From: Pleurocapsa sp. PCC 7319
GTDB lineage: Bacteria; Cyanobacteriota; Cyanobacteriia; Cyanobacteriales; Xenococcaceae
DNA: 64,000 nt
Assembly: GCF_000332195.1 (NCBI RefSeq)
Contig: NZ_KB235922.1
Span: 310,001-374,000 of the forward strand
Reading direction: 5' to 3'
Each line of letters opens with the position of its first letter. The first letter of the stretch is position 1. The notes beneath the pieces were generated by a model, which was not told the DNA's origin, did not search any database, and saw only the letters and a program-made list of their open reading frames with translations. The translations under genes and the position numbers were made by a program. Shown piece by piece: positions 1 through 8,711 of this stretch.

Positions 1-59
1 CATAACTTTGTACGGCTATAGCCATCACACTCATAAATTAGTATAGGAGCGATACAGTC

Positions 60-1046
60 ATGCCAGCAGCAGATATCTTGGAACAAAATCTCGAAGAATC
101 TAGCGAGAAACTGCAACAAATTATCGATGCGATCGAATTGGCTTCTAACCAAATGACCGATTTGTCAGGACAGTTGGAATCGACTAATACAAGTCTGGAA
201 GAAACTAAAGAAAGTATTATCGAAAGCTTAGAAACTACCACTAAAGAATTTGAAGATACCAACCAAGAATTTAGCGACTCTCGCGACGATATGTTGCGAG
301 TTATGTCAGAGTTGCAAACTGCTTTGGCAGAATTGGAGACCAAACTTGATGACGGAAACGAAACTGTAGATAATGCCGAAAATGAATTTGGTGAGGCTAA
401 CGATAGTCGTCAAGAGGAATTGGAGAATAACTTAGAAGAAGTTATTGCTGCCTTTAACGAACTGGCAGAAACCATTGTCGAGATGGAAAACAACGTTGGA
501 GAAGGCAGCGACAATTCTGAAAGCTATTTTAATAACTTTAATGACAGTGTTAAAGAGTTACAGTCCGATCTTGAATCTGCCCAAAAAGAAACAGAAGATG
601 ATTTTGAGGATACGGTTAGTAATATTGGCGAAACCTTAAAATCTGACCTCGACTCTTTGCTCGATGAATTTAGCAGTCATTTGACCGACGAACAACTCGA
701 AGAAATTAGTTCAGGATTTGAAGAGTTAACTGGCAACTTTGAAGAGATGTTGACTTCCTTTGGTTCGGATACCGATGAGCTGGGGGACAAACTTAAAGAA
801 AATCTGCACGAAGTCTTAGAAAACTCCCAAGAATATGCAGGGACGCAAATGAAGGAAAAAATCGTCGAGAGCTTTGAAGAGGCAATCAAAGATGCTGTCG
901 AAGCCATGATCCAAGAGGTTGCCGAGAACGTAACCATGATGACCTTTGGTACGAGCGTCACCACCGCCTTATCTCCCTTGTTACCCATGTTGGCAGCAGC
1001 CAAGGCAGTTACGGGTGCATTAGCTGCGATCGTCAGTATATTCTAA
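60..1046 (+). CDS. Acidic coiled-coil protein 1 of FHA operon
   Basis: Unrecognised 328-residue protein. It is almost wholly heptad-like helix rich in Glu, Asp, Ser, Asn and Leu, with no Cys or Trp, and reads as a long soluble coiled coil. The last ~35 residues change character to a hydrophobic Ala/Leu/Val segment that could insert in or lie on a membrane. The ATG follows AGGAG at 45-49. It is the first of three similar-sized coiled-coil genes with short gaps (47 and 45 bp), followed by an FHA protein, so an operon is likely. The window starts just upstream, so more genes of the set may lie before it. A structural or scaffold role is inference. Confidence 0.8.
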   Translation: MPAADILEQNLEESSEKLQQIIDAIELASNQMTDLSGQLESTNTSLEETKESIIESLETTTKEFEDTNQEFSDSRDDMLRVMSELQTALAELETKLDDGNETVDNAENEFGEANDSRQEELENNLEEVIAAFNELAETIVEMENNVGEGSDNSESYFNNFNDSVKELQSDLESAQKETEDDFEDTVSNIGETLKSDLDSLLDEFSSHLTDEQLEEISSGFEELTGNFEEMLTSFGSDTDELGDKLKENLHEVLENSQEYAGTQMKEKIVESFEEAIKDAVEAMIQEVAENVTMMTFGTSVTTALSPLLPMLAAAKAVTGALAAIVSIF

Positions 1047-1093
1047 TTTCCCATTACTTTTCATTTGTTGATTTTTTCTAGGAGCAAGTTTCC

Positions 1094-2035
1094 ATGAGCG
1101 ATTTAGCCAATTCTTTAGATTTGATGTCCCAGTTGGTTACGGAGTTTCCTGGGCGACTCGATGGCATCATCACCCAATCCCAGGAAGTGGAGGCGGAAGC
1201 CAACCAACTGACCGAAAATGTGGCAGAAAAGCAACAGCAGGTAGCAGACATTCTGGCACAGGTACAACAGGCTCTCAATGAGATGCGCGAAGAGGTAGCC
1301 GAACACCAATCCCAAACCGAATCTGAGGTAGAAAAGTTTGAAACGGATGTCAAAGAATTAACCGAGTTCTTTGACGAAGCTACTAAAAAACTTGATGCAG
1401 AAGTAGCAGAAACTCAAGAAAAACTAGAGAATTTTAAAGCAAAACTCGACGAAGACCGGGAGCAAACCCAAGAGCAACAGCAAGAAAGCGATAAAGAACT
1501 CACCGAAGCCTGCGATGCGATCGAGGAAGGGAAGGAAAAGCTGGCTGATGCAATGGGAAATACGATTGATAAAATCGATTCCTTGCGGAAAAAATTAGAG
1601 TCTGCCAGCGAAGCGATGGAAAAAGAAGTCGACAGCTTCACCAAACGGGTTAACCAGGGACAAACTAACGTTAAAAATGACGTGGCTACTATGGCTGTGG
1701 AATTTGCCGATATTGCTAAAAATTTTAGTAGCAGTCTCAACGATACTTCCGAAATGTTATCGGGAGGAGTAGATGGTTTGATGGATAAAACCCAAGAAAC
1801 TATCGAATCTAAGATTAAAGATTTAATCGATGATGCGGTAGAAAGCGTTACAGACTCCATCGACGACATGGCGAAGAAAATCTCCGACTCTGAAGAGGAA
1901 TCTTCTACTCAAAGAAAGTTATTAGAACCTCTGTTCGAGAAGATTCAAGTCTTAATTGGACCCCTAACAGGTCAAGTCGATAGCGTGCGCTCTGCTGCCG
2001 ATAAAGCCTGTATCGATTTTGACGATTACGTATAA
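1094..2035 (+). CDS. Acidic coiled-coil protein 2 of FHA operon
   Basis: Unrecognised 313-residue protein, very acidic and Gln/Glu/Lys rich, predicted coiled coil for most of its length. Unlike the first protein it has no hydrophobic tail and contains two Cys (in ACDAIEEG near residue 139 and KACIDFDDYV at the end). The ATG is preceded by AGGAG at 1080-1084, in the same AGGAGC context as the flanking genes. Size, composition and spacing suggest the three coiled-coil genes are distant paralogues or co-assembling partners, but no clear residue-level alignment is visible by eye. Function unknown. Confidence 0.8.
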   Translation: MSDLANSLDLMSQLVTEFPGRLDGIITQSQEVEAEANQLTENVAEKQQQVADILAQVQQALNEMREEVAEHQSQTESEVEKFETDVKELTEFFDEATKKLDAEVAETQEKLENFKAKLDEDREQTQEQQQESDKELTEACDAIEEGKEKLADAMGNTIDKIDSLRKKLESASEAMEKEVDSFTKRVNQGQTNVKNDVATMAVEFADIAKNFSSSLNDTSEMLSGGVDGLMDKTQETIESKIKDLIDDAVESVTDSIDDMAKKISDSEEESSTQRKLLEPLFEKIQVLIGPLTGQVDSVRSAADKACIDFDDYV

Positions 2036-2080
2036 ATTAACTGAAATTGTTGAACTAAATAGTCTAGAGGAGCATTACTA

Positions 2081-2983
2081 ATGGCAGTAGATTTTGAAAA
2101 CACCGCAGCCGAGACGGTGACGAAGTTACAAGAATTATTAGACCGAGCAGATAGTGCTAGTGAAGATCTTTCCGATGCCAGAGCCAAACTAGCCAATGTC
2201 TCGACGGATTTTGATGATAATTGGAGTACCCTAGCAGCCAGGGCAGAAGCTTTATTGGAGCGTATTTCCGATGCTAGAGCCGAACTAAATGCCGAGTCCG
2301 AGGCTGTATCTCAAGGTTTTGCAGACATGGGTAGCAGCATTGAATCTTTACAGGCTTCCGCCAGCCAAGAACTAGAAGAGACTACCAAAGAGCTTAAAGA
2401 ACTGGGTGACGAAGCCAAAGAGGATAGTTCGGAATTAGAAAACCTGTTTGAGACAGTGCGGGATACCATTACCAACCTGCAAGATAAGGTCAAAGAAGTA
2501 GAGGAAAATCTGACCGAAAACCTTTCCGAGTCGGAAGATAACTTAGAAAACGAAGTTAGCGATGCGATCGCCGATTGCGAATCGGAAATTGACGATAAAT
2601 CCTCGGATACACAAAATGCGATCGCCGACGATGCCAGCACTAAATTGGCGGACTTGTTGGAACATCTCACCACTCATTTAGAAGAGGTGCAAACTGAACT
2701 TACCACTAAAGCTAAAGAGAAAGCCGAGGACACTGAAAATTCTGCGGAAAATACCCTCAAAGACTTTACCGATAAACACGACGACATCTTTGGCGATTTG
2801 GTAGATAAAGCCAACGAACTCAAAGACGCACTGACTCGTATTGCCGATTTGGTAGATAAGACCAGCGATACTGCGGATACTGCCAAAGACACCCTCGTTG
2901 ATGGTGTGGAACTAACCAACGTTGGTGTTAGTGCGGTATTCGGCATTCTCGACGATATCCAATCAATTTTGGGTAAATCTTAG
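2081..2983 (+). CDS. Acidic coiled-coil protein 3 of FHA operon
   Basis: Unrecognised 300-residue acidic coiled-coil protein rich in Asp, Glu, Ala, Ser and Thr. The C-terminal ~25 residues are mildly hydrophobic or amphipathic (ELTNVGVSAVFGILDDI), comparable with but weaker than the tail of the first protein. The ribosome site AGAGGAG lies at 2066-2072. A 161-bp gap holding repeats and hairpins separates it from the FHA gene, so that gene may be expressed at a different level. Function unknown; partner of its neighbours by context. Confidence 0.8.
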   Translation: MAVDFENTAAETVTKLQELLDRADSASEDLSDARAKLANVSTDFDDNWSTLAARAEALLERISDARAELNAESEAVSQGFADMGSSIESLQASASQELEETTKELKELGDEAKEDSSELENLFETVRDTITNLQDKVKEVEENLTENLSESEDNLENEVSDAIADCESEIDDKSSDTQNAIADDASTKLADLLEHLTTHLEEVQTELTTKAKEKAEDTENSAENTLKDFTDKHDDIFGDLVDKANELKDALTRIADLVDKTSDTADTAKDTLVDGVELTNVGVSAVFGILDDIQSILGKS

Positions 2984-3014
2984 ACTCGTTTTATTAATAT
3001 TCTTTTTAATTTAA

Positions 3015-3107
3015 AGGCAATAGGGAACGGGGAACGGGCAATGGAGGTGTTATCTTCTCCGTTGCCGATTGCCTCTTCCCTGTTCCCTCTGAGGCAACAG
3101 CCTCGGT
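3015..3107. repeat. Intra-operon repeat with hairpins
   Basis: Two GGGAACG-type 7-bp units (3023-3037) are followed by GGGCAATGGAG, and the complementary CTCCGTTGCC and TTCCCTGTTCCC lie at about 3057-3087, so the RNA can fold into a long imperfect hairpin. A second small hairpin is GAGGC (3091-3095) with GCCTC (3100-3104). There is no U-run, so this is not a classical terminator. It may attenuate or stabilise the transcript ahead of the FHA gene. Confidence 0.5.
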
Positions 3108-3144
3108 GAACCTATTTCTCGCTCGCTCTATCCTTGTTTAGCAA

Positions 3145-5298
3145 ATGCCACCGAAAGCGGATAAGTTAAGTCAAACTATAGAAAGTCTCCAGTTGTTTGT
3201 CACCAGAAAAGCCCAAGAACGGGAAGATCTTGCCGATATTTCCCGCCAACTGGCGCAATTAAATAAAACTTTAAGTCATAAAAAACTAACCCTCCAGATT
3301 GTCAGCGATAAGTTACAACTGGCTCAGGCGGTTTTCGATCTAATTAACAATCAAAGAGAACTGAAGCGGTTTTTTCAGCTTAAATTTGACGAGCTTCCCG
3401 ACATTCCCGAACCAAATGCCCCCCAAGAATCTGTTAGCCTCAAGCTGAGACAAAACCTGAATAATGCTACTGGTTTGCAGCAGTATGTCGAACTTAGTCC
3501 CCACCGTAAATATCTTATTGGCAGATCTCCCAAGGCGGATATTGCGATTAATCCCCAACTATATCAGGGAGTATCTTGGCAACACGCAGCTGTGCGCTCT
3601 TTGGTAGCAGCAGGTAAGACTCAGTGGCATATTGACGACTGCCAGAGTACCAACGGGACTTTTGTGAATGGAGAGCGGGTACAAGACAGTCAAGCCCTCA
3701 GTTCTGGAGATGTTATTACTCTCGCCTGTCCCCGAGCGGGGATAAATGTGGCGGAATTTCTATTTTCTATCAGAGTAGACAATAGCGATCGCGAGGAAAA
3801 CAAGGAATATTGGGATATTGTCGATTGCGACCTGTTGATGGTGACGGTAGACAGCCAGCAGGGATTGACTCCAGAGGTTAAGGAGTTTATTCAAAAGCTA
3901 GATCTAACTTATATTTCCCAACTCTATTTACTGGTAGATACTCCCGATAGCAAGCAAGAGCCAGAGGCAGCTAAGATTGCCGATACTAACCTTAAAACCA
4001 TCGATACTTGGCTCAAAAGCCTACCAAAATCAAAATGGGAAGTAGTCCCCCTCTTTCTCAAGCCTTGGTATACCGAAGACTTAGGGGAAATTGACCCCAG
4101 ACAGCAAAAAAAACAGGAACGCTTTGCTAAGATTTTAGGCAACGTCGTCAAACGGCAACCAGAGAATATCCTGGCAAAACGCATTACCGTCAAAGTTGTT
4201 CGTGCAGCTGAACCCATCGAACCCTTGCTGGAAGAGCAACAGCAGGAATTAAGTGAAAAACTGGCACAGGAACAACAAGAACTAGCCAGCTTATCCCAGG
4301 TTAACTTTAAAGAAGTTAGTAAAAAGGCGATCGCTGAAGCAACACAAAATAAAGATAAGTTTTTTAAGCAAATAAAATTAGATATTGCCCAATCTAAAGC
4401 AGCCTTACTTGATGGTTACAGTAAGAAAAGCGTCGTCTATCAAATCCAAGATTTTGTCGATAGCTTGACTCCCGTAATTGCTAAAAAAAATGGACAGAAG
4501 ATCATTCGGCTAAATGATGATTCTTCTAATTCAGATGATATCAATACGAGCCTCATTAGTTTTTGTACCGATTCATTGGAAAAATGGGCAACAGAGGAAT
4601 GGCATAAAGTTAGTCATGTTTACTGTAATGGGGGTTTATACGGTTTATTAGACAGATTAGAGAAAAAAACTAAAATCATTCCCCAAGTATTATCCGAATC
4701 TCCCTTTTCTACTCCCAATGATATTAATGTGCAAAATAATTTTCTGATTTCTTTTGCCGGGACTAATTGTGAAACTATCCACAAGCAGAAGTCTCTTGGT
4801 GCATACATTATGAAGCAACTTAGAAGTCAGATGATGCAGATAATGATGATGCTGACTCTGGTGCTGGGCTTTGTCGGTATTAAATCTAGTAAAAGTCAAA
4901 TGATGCAAAACCTTTCAGGGACATTTAAGCAGCAACCTTGGCTGTTTGGGATATTTGTCTGTGGAATTATCTTTCTTTTGATCAACAGCTACAACAGCGA
5001 GAACGATCTAAAATTGGATGAAGCAGAAGTCAAACTGAAAAAAGACTTATCTAGTTACTATCAATCTTTTACCAAAAATCTACTAGATAAGGTAGTTCAA
5101 GATATCACCTTAAACCTTGAATTAGAAGATAAACAAATTGCTGATGGACTAGAAATTGTCAGCGAAGCCTATAGCGATCGCCTGGTAGAAATTGAAAAAA
5201 AACAAATTCAAATTCAGAACAATTTAGATAAATATACGGCGCAACAGAAAAGCTTGATCACAGAATTATCGGAATTTGAAAAACTCAAGCAAATGTAA
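3145..5298 (+). CDS. FHA-domain membrane protein with P-loop-less GTPase-like region
   Basis: 717 residues. Residues ~1-70 are coiled coil. Residues ~115-205 are an FHA phosphothreonine-binding domain: Arg127 in IGRSPKADI, Ser144 and His147 in VSWQHAAV, and STNGTFVNG with Asn170. The next part (CDLLMVTVDSQQGLTPEV, then LYLLVDTPDS) resembles the beta-strands of a dynamin-type G domain, but no GxxxxGKS P-loop is visible, so it is probably a pseudo-GTPase. A helical region follows, then two membrane segments (~564-580 and ~600-615) and a terminal coiled coil. That is a bacterial dynamin-like topology. FHA domains usually read Ser/Thr kinase output, and a kinase gene lies 1.3 kb downstream. No strong ribosome site precedes the ATG. 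Function unknown. Confidence 0.8.
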   Translation: MPPKADKLSQTIESLQLFVTRKAQEREDLADISRQLAQLNKTLSHKKLTLQIVSDKLQLAQAVFDLINNQRELKRFFQLKFDELPDIPEPNAPQESVSLKLRQNLNNATGLQQYVELSPHRKYLIGRSPKADIAINPQLYQGVSWQHAAVRSLVAAGKTQWHIDDCQSTNGTFVNGERVQDSQALSSGDVITLACPRAGINVAEFLFSIRVDNSDREENKEYWDIVDCDLLMVTVDSQQGLTPEVKEFIQKLDLTYISQLYLLVDTPDSKQEPEAAKIADTNLKTIDTWLKSLPKSKWEVVPLFLKPWYTEDLGEIDPRQQKKQERFAKILGNVVKRQPENILAKRITVKVVRAAEPIEPLLEEQQQELSEKLAQEQQELASLSQVNFKEVSKKAIAEATQNKDKFFKQIKLDIAQSKAALLDGYSKKSVVYQIQDFVDSLTPVIAKKNGQKIIRLNDDSSNSDDINTSLISFCTDSLEKWATEEWHKVSHVYCNGGLYGLLDRLEKKTKIIPQVLSESPFSTPNDINVQNNFLISFAGTNCETIHKQKSLGAYIMKQLRSQMMQIMMMLTLVLGFVGIKSSKSQMMQNLSGTFKQQPWLFGIFVCGIIFLLINSYNSENDLKLDEAEVKLKKDLSSYYQSFTKNLLDKVVQDITLNLELEDKQIADGLEIVSEAYSDRLVEIEKKQIQIQNNLDKYTAQQKSLITELSEFEKLKQM

Positions 5299-5543
5299 TT
5301 ATCCAAAACAAAACTTTGAATAGACCTGGATGTTTCAAAACTTGTGACACATTCCTCACTTCCACTGATTCAATTGTTTCGCTTACTTATATAGCTTCGT
5401 GAGCGGGTAATATGATTTAAGTTTTCAGCTAAGACACATCATTTATCCTTTTTAGCTATTAGCTATCAGTTTTTAAATACCTAACATAAAAGTTGATCGT
5501 AGTCATCTATATTAACTAAAAAGTAAAACAATATAACTTATTT

Positions 5544-5801
5544 TTAAAAACCAATCAAGGAGTATAAAATCAGACAAAGGTATAGAATAAAAAAAATAAG
5601 AGGGATAAATTTTTCTAAAACAGTTAAGCGTTTGTAGGTTTTTAGGAGTTTTGTTTTTTTGTTTCTTTTATCGGTTCTATTTAGGCTAGTTATCAAAACG
5701 GTAAAAAACCAAAAAAGACGGCTTCTACCTTTTCGTTTTGCTACGTTACTATCTAAAAATGAAATTAAAATCCAGATGCCAAAAATCAGAATATTATCCA
5801 T
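5544..5801 (-). CDS. Small predicted two-helix membrane protein
   Basis: 85 residues from the ATG at 5801 (a TTG at 5834 would add 11). The N-terminal helix (ILIFGIWILISF) is followed by AKRKGRSRLFWFF, similar to the K-R-K-G-R-S-x-x-x-W-F motif of small two-helix membrane proteins, then a basic loop and a C-terminal helix. No ribosome site stands out and the surroundings are AT-rich and non-coding. It may be a genuine orphan small gene; function unknown. Confidence 0.4.
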   Translation of the reverse strand: MDNILIFGIWILISFLDSNVAKRKGRSRLFWFFTVLITSLNRTDKRNKKTKLLKTYKRLTVLEKFIPLIFFILYLCLILYSLIGF

Positions 5802-5841
5802 GATATATCTACTACTATATAGTTTAATGTGCAAGTATTAG

Positions 5842-6190
5842 CTAACCTTTATCTATTTTTTTTGCTATTTCTTTTATGGCTAAACTAAAAGCATAAGGTT
5901 CAAAAGCGATAGAAAAAAATGATTATTTCTTCATTTGTTTTCTTTGTGATTTTTCAATAATTTATTAGTTTCAACTCCAACTTTTCATAACTGAATCCTA
6001 AATCAAACAGTTAAGTAAAACATCTGAAAAACGTCTCGTATTGTTTATCAACGAAAGAAGTAAACAGTCTCTAACTTTTGCTTATCTATTAGGTATACTT
6101 CTCTATGATCAAAGTGATATCGTGATTCTCAATCGAATAAGATGTGGTGCAAGTAAAATCAATTTGAAAATCATGGCAATTCAAAAGCTA
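5842..6190. other. AT-rich intergenic stretch
   Basis: About 350 bp of AT-rich DNA between the small membrane ORF and the dehydrogenase remnant. No start codon with a plausible reading frame, no RNA gene and no clear hairpin terminator were seen. It looks like decaying sequence. Confidence 0.4.
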
Positions 6191-6400
6191 TTAATTTTTT
6201 GAGACCAAAACAATGCGATAACGTGCCTTACCCGTCAAAACCTGATCCATCGTCTCGTTTACCTGGCTCAAAGACATGGTTTCGATCTGCGGTTTAATCT
6301 GCTTAACGGCAGCAAAATCTAGCATTTACTGCATATATCTGCGATCGCCTACCACACTCCCTACTATCTCTTTTAAGATACAAGGAGAAAAGTTCGGGTA
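6191..6400 (-). pseudogene. Remnant of zinc-type alcohol dehydrogenase (3' end)
   Basis: Read on the minus strand, the frame ending at TAA 6191-6193 gives pieces ILKEIVGSVVGDRRYMQ, then an in-frame TAA (6326-6328), then MLDFAAVKQIKPQIETMSLS and VNETMDQVLTGKARYRIVLV. This is the conserved C-terminal region of NAD(P)-dependent, zinc-type alcohol dehydrogenases (YahK/CAD-like), where the residue before M-L-D is normally Glu. Nothing of the catalytic domain is left upstream. A broken gene, not expressed as a functional enzyme. Confidence 0.75.
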
Positions 6401-6575
6401 TTTATTCGAGTACTTAGAGCGAAAGAGCTATTCGGCAAAGTCAGAGAACAGCTAGAAAAATTGGTTTAATTTTCAAAAATTACGGAAATATTGAGATAAA
6501 AGAACATTCTTTTTTGAGATTAGAAAATTTTTGTATTCTTATAATTACATACCAATTAAATAATTTGGCAAGCTC

Positions 6576-8573
6576 ATGCAGGGAAAAATCTTAGGCTCGC
6601 GTTATCTGGTACTTGAATATATTGCTAAAGGTGGATTTGGCAAAACCTATCTAGCAGAAGATACTCAATTACCAGGGAAAGATCGCTGCGTTGTCAAACA
6701 ACTTTACCCCAGCGTCGACGATCCTAATTTTATTAAGGTAGCTAGACGCTTATTTAAAAAAGAGGCAGAAACTCTTAACTCTTTGGGTATTCACAACCAA
6801 ATACCTCGGCTTCTGGCGTATTTTGAGGAAGATGAGAAATTTTATTTAGTACAGCAATACATTGAAGGTCATACTTTAACTAAAGAACTTTCAGGCGAAC
6901 CTTGGTCAGAAGCGAAAGTTATTGAACTACTTAAAGATTGTTTAGGTATTCTTAATTTTATTCATACTAAAGGAGTTATCCATCGGGATGTTAAACCCGA
7001 TAATCTGATTCGTCGTCAATCAGATAATAAGTTGGTACTGGTGGATTTTGGAACGGTCAAAGAGGTCATTGATGAGCAAACCCAATTAGTTCCTGCGACT
7101 GTGGCGGTGGGAACAAGAGGCTATATGCCTACAGAGCAAGCAAGAGGCATACCACGCATCACTAGCGACATCTATGCCTTAGGAGTCATTGCAATTCAAG
7201 CTTTGACTGGTATGCATCCCATCAAGCTTGAGGAAAACGATCATGGAGAGATAGTTTGGCAGTATCAGGCTCAATGCAGTCGACAACTGGCTGAAATTGT
7301 CTCAAAAATGACGCGATATCATTTTAAAGAACGGTATCAATCGACTCAAGAAATTCTCGCAGCTTTAGCTGGTTTAAATGGTTTAGAGATTGAAGTTTCC
7401 CCAACCGAGGCAGTTCAATATACCCCAACAATGCATCTGAGTACTTCTCAATTGGCGAATATGGGTGAAAATCATCCAGCCACCTCTGTAGAACCTTCAG
7501 CTGTAATTGGCGATCGCGTGGTTATAACTTCTCCTGAAAACGCAACTAGTTTTTCAGCAAAACCACCTGAACTATCGAAACTCTCTACCGACAATTCTCC
7601 TTCCTCAGAATCTGCTAAATCCAATCTACCTGAAAACGAATCTAATTCCATGTCCAAGACTCAAAAAACTGGTAAAACTCTGACCACTCTAGGAATAGCT
7701 TTAGCAGTAGGCGCGATCGCTTCTGGGGGAATGTATTTTCTTAATCAGCGAACCGAGCAAACTACTCAGGCTAGTATCGAAGAACAAGTAGAGCGTTTGA
7801 CCTCCATGGTTGAAAAGCAAGATTATCAAGGCTGCTATGAAGAAGTGGTTAATCTGAATGCTCAAGAGTCGCTAACTGAAGCTAAGAGTATGCCTAAAGA
7901 GCAACAACAGGAATTTGAAGCTCAGTGTGGTTTAGGCCAAGCAAAGGAAGAGGCAAATAATCTTAACTACAGTGCCGCATTAGCGATCGCCAAAACCCTA
8001 CCGCAAAACACTTCTGTCAATGCCGAAATTCAACAACAAATAGAGTCTTGGTCACAACAGTTACTAAAACAGGCTACCAAACTTTACGAACAAGAAGGAA
8101 AACTTGCTGAGGCGATCGAGATCGTTCAACAAATTCCTCAAGACAGTGCTGTCAGACCACAAGTCATTGATGCTCAAGATAGTTGGAAAGCTGAGTCCGA
8201 AAAAAATGAGGCAATTATCCACACTGCTGAAAAAGCACTGAGTGAAGAAAATTGGCAATATGCCAAGCAACAAGCAACTAAGGTCAAAGATTCCCCAGCA
8301 ATGTATTGGCAAAAACAAGCCAAAGCAATTATTAGTCAGGCAGAAGAAGGAATTGCAGCGACTTCTCCAGCCGAGCAGTCTGAACCAGTTAAAGCGATCG
8401 CGCCAGCGCCCCCACCTAAAGTGGTTACTCCCGTAAGTCCAGCACCTAAAGTTATTGTCCCCAAACCAGAACCCAAACCTCCCGTAACCTCAACTCCTCC
8501 AGAGCAATTAAGAGATCTAGGTAGTGATACTTACTCGGCTCCCAGCAACAATGCACCCCTGAGGGATTTATAG
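6576..8573 (+). CDS. Membrane Ser/Thr protein kinase
   Basis: 665 residues. An N-terminal Hanks-type kinase domain (~10-275) has the glycine loop AKGGFGKTYL (18-26), catalytic Lys41, HRDVKPDN (His136-Arg137-Asp138) and DFG (157-159), so it should be active. One membrane helix (~368-392) follows. The C-terminal part is helical and Gln/Glu-rich, ending in a Pro/Val/Lys-rich tail with two copies of LRDL, one of them the very C-terminus. Cyanobacterial kinases of this group phosphorylate Ser/Thr in signalling cascades. The convergent neighbours are two proteases and a COP23 protein, two of which end in a similar motif. An FHA protein lies upstream. Substrates unknown. Confidence 0.93.
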   Translation: MQGKILGSRYLVLEYIAKGGFGKTYLAEDTQLPGKDRCVVKQLYPSVDDPNFIKVARRLFKKEAETLNSLGIHNQIPRLLAYFEEDEKFYLVQQYIEGHTLTKELSGEPWSEAKVIELLKDCLGILNFIHTKGVIHRDVKPDNLIRRQSDNKLVLVDFGTVKEVIDEQTQLVPATVAVGTRGYMPTEQARGIPRITSDIYALGVIAIQALTGMHPIKLEENDHGEIVWQYQAQCSRQLAEIVSKMTRYHFKERYQSTQEILAALAGLNGLEIEVSPTEAVQYTPTMHLSTSQLANMGENHPATSVEPSAVIGDRVVITSPENATSFSAKPPELSKLSTDNSPSSESAKSNLPENESNSMSKTQKTGKTLTTLGIALAVGAIASGGMYFLNQRTEQTTQASIEEQVERLTSMVEKQDYQGCYEEVVNLNAQESLTEAKSMPKEQQQEFEAQCGLGQAKEEANNLNYSAALAIAKTLPQNTSVNAEIQQQIESWSQQLLKQATKLYEQEGKLAEAIEIVQQIPQDSAVRPQVIDAQDSWKAESEKNEAIIHTAEKALSEENWQYAKQQATKVKDSPAMYWQKQAKAIISQAEEGIAATSPAEQSEPVKAIAPAPPPKVVTPVSPAPKVIVPKPEPKPPVTSTPPEQLRDLGSDTYSAPSNNAPLRDL

Positions 8574-8615
8574 TCGTACAAAGTTGTATTAGGACAAGTT
8601 TGTTTGATTGCTCGT

Positions 8616-8640
8616 AAGTAATGAGTAATGAGTAATGAGT
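8616..8640. repeat. Heptamer array (GTAATGA)
   Basis: Three tandem copies of GTAATGA plus a partial copy in the gap between the convergent kinase and protease genes. It is one of several 7-bp-period arrays in intergenic DNA of this window. Confidence 0.7.
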
Positions 8641-8711
8641 GTCCTAATGTAAATCCGTATTGCTATATAACAATGGCTGGGAATACTCTCAGCGCAAACG
8701 CTGTGAGCAGT

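Noticed and set aside
5659-5841. Plus-strand ORF over the small membrane gene
   Set aside because: Lys/Leu-rich shadow frame of the minus-strand ORF, which shows better membrane-protein character.
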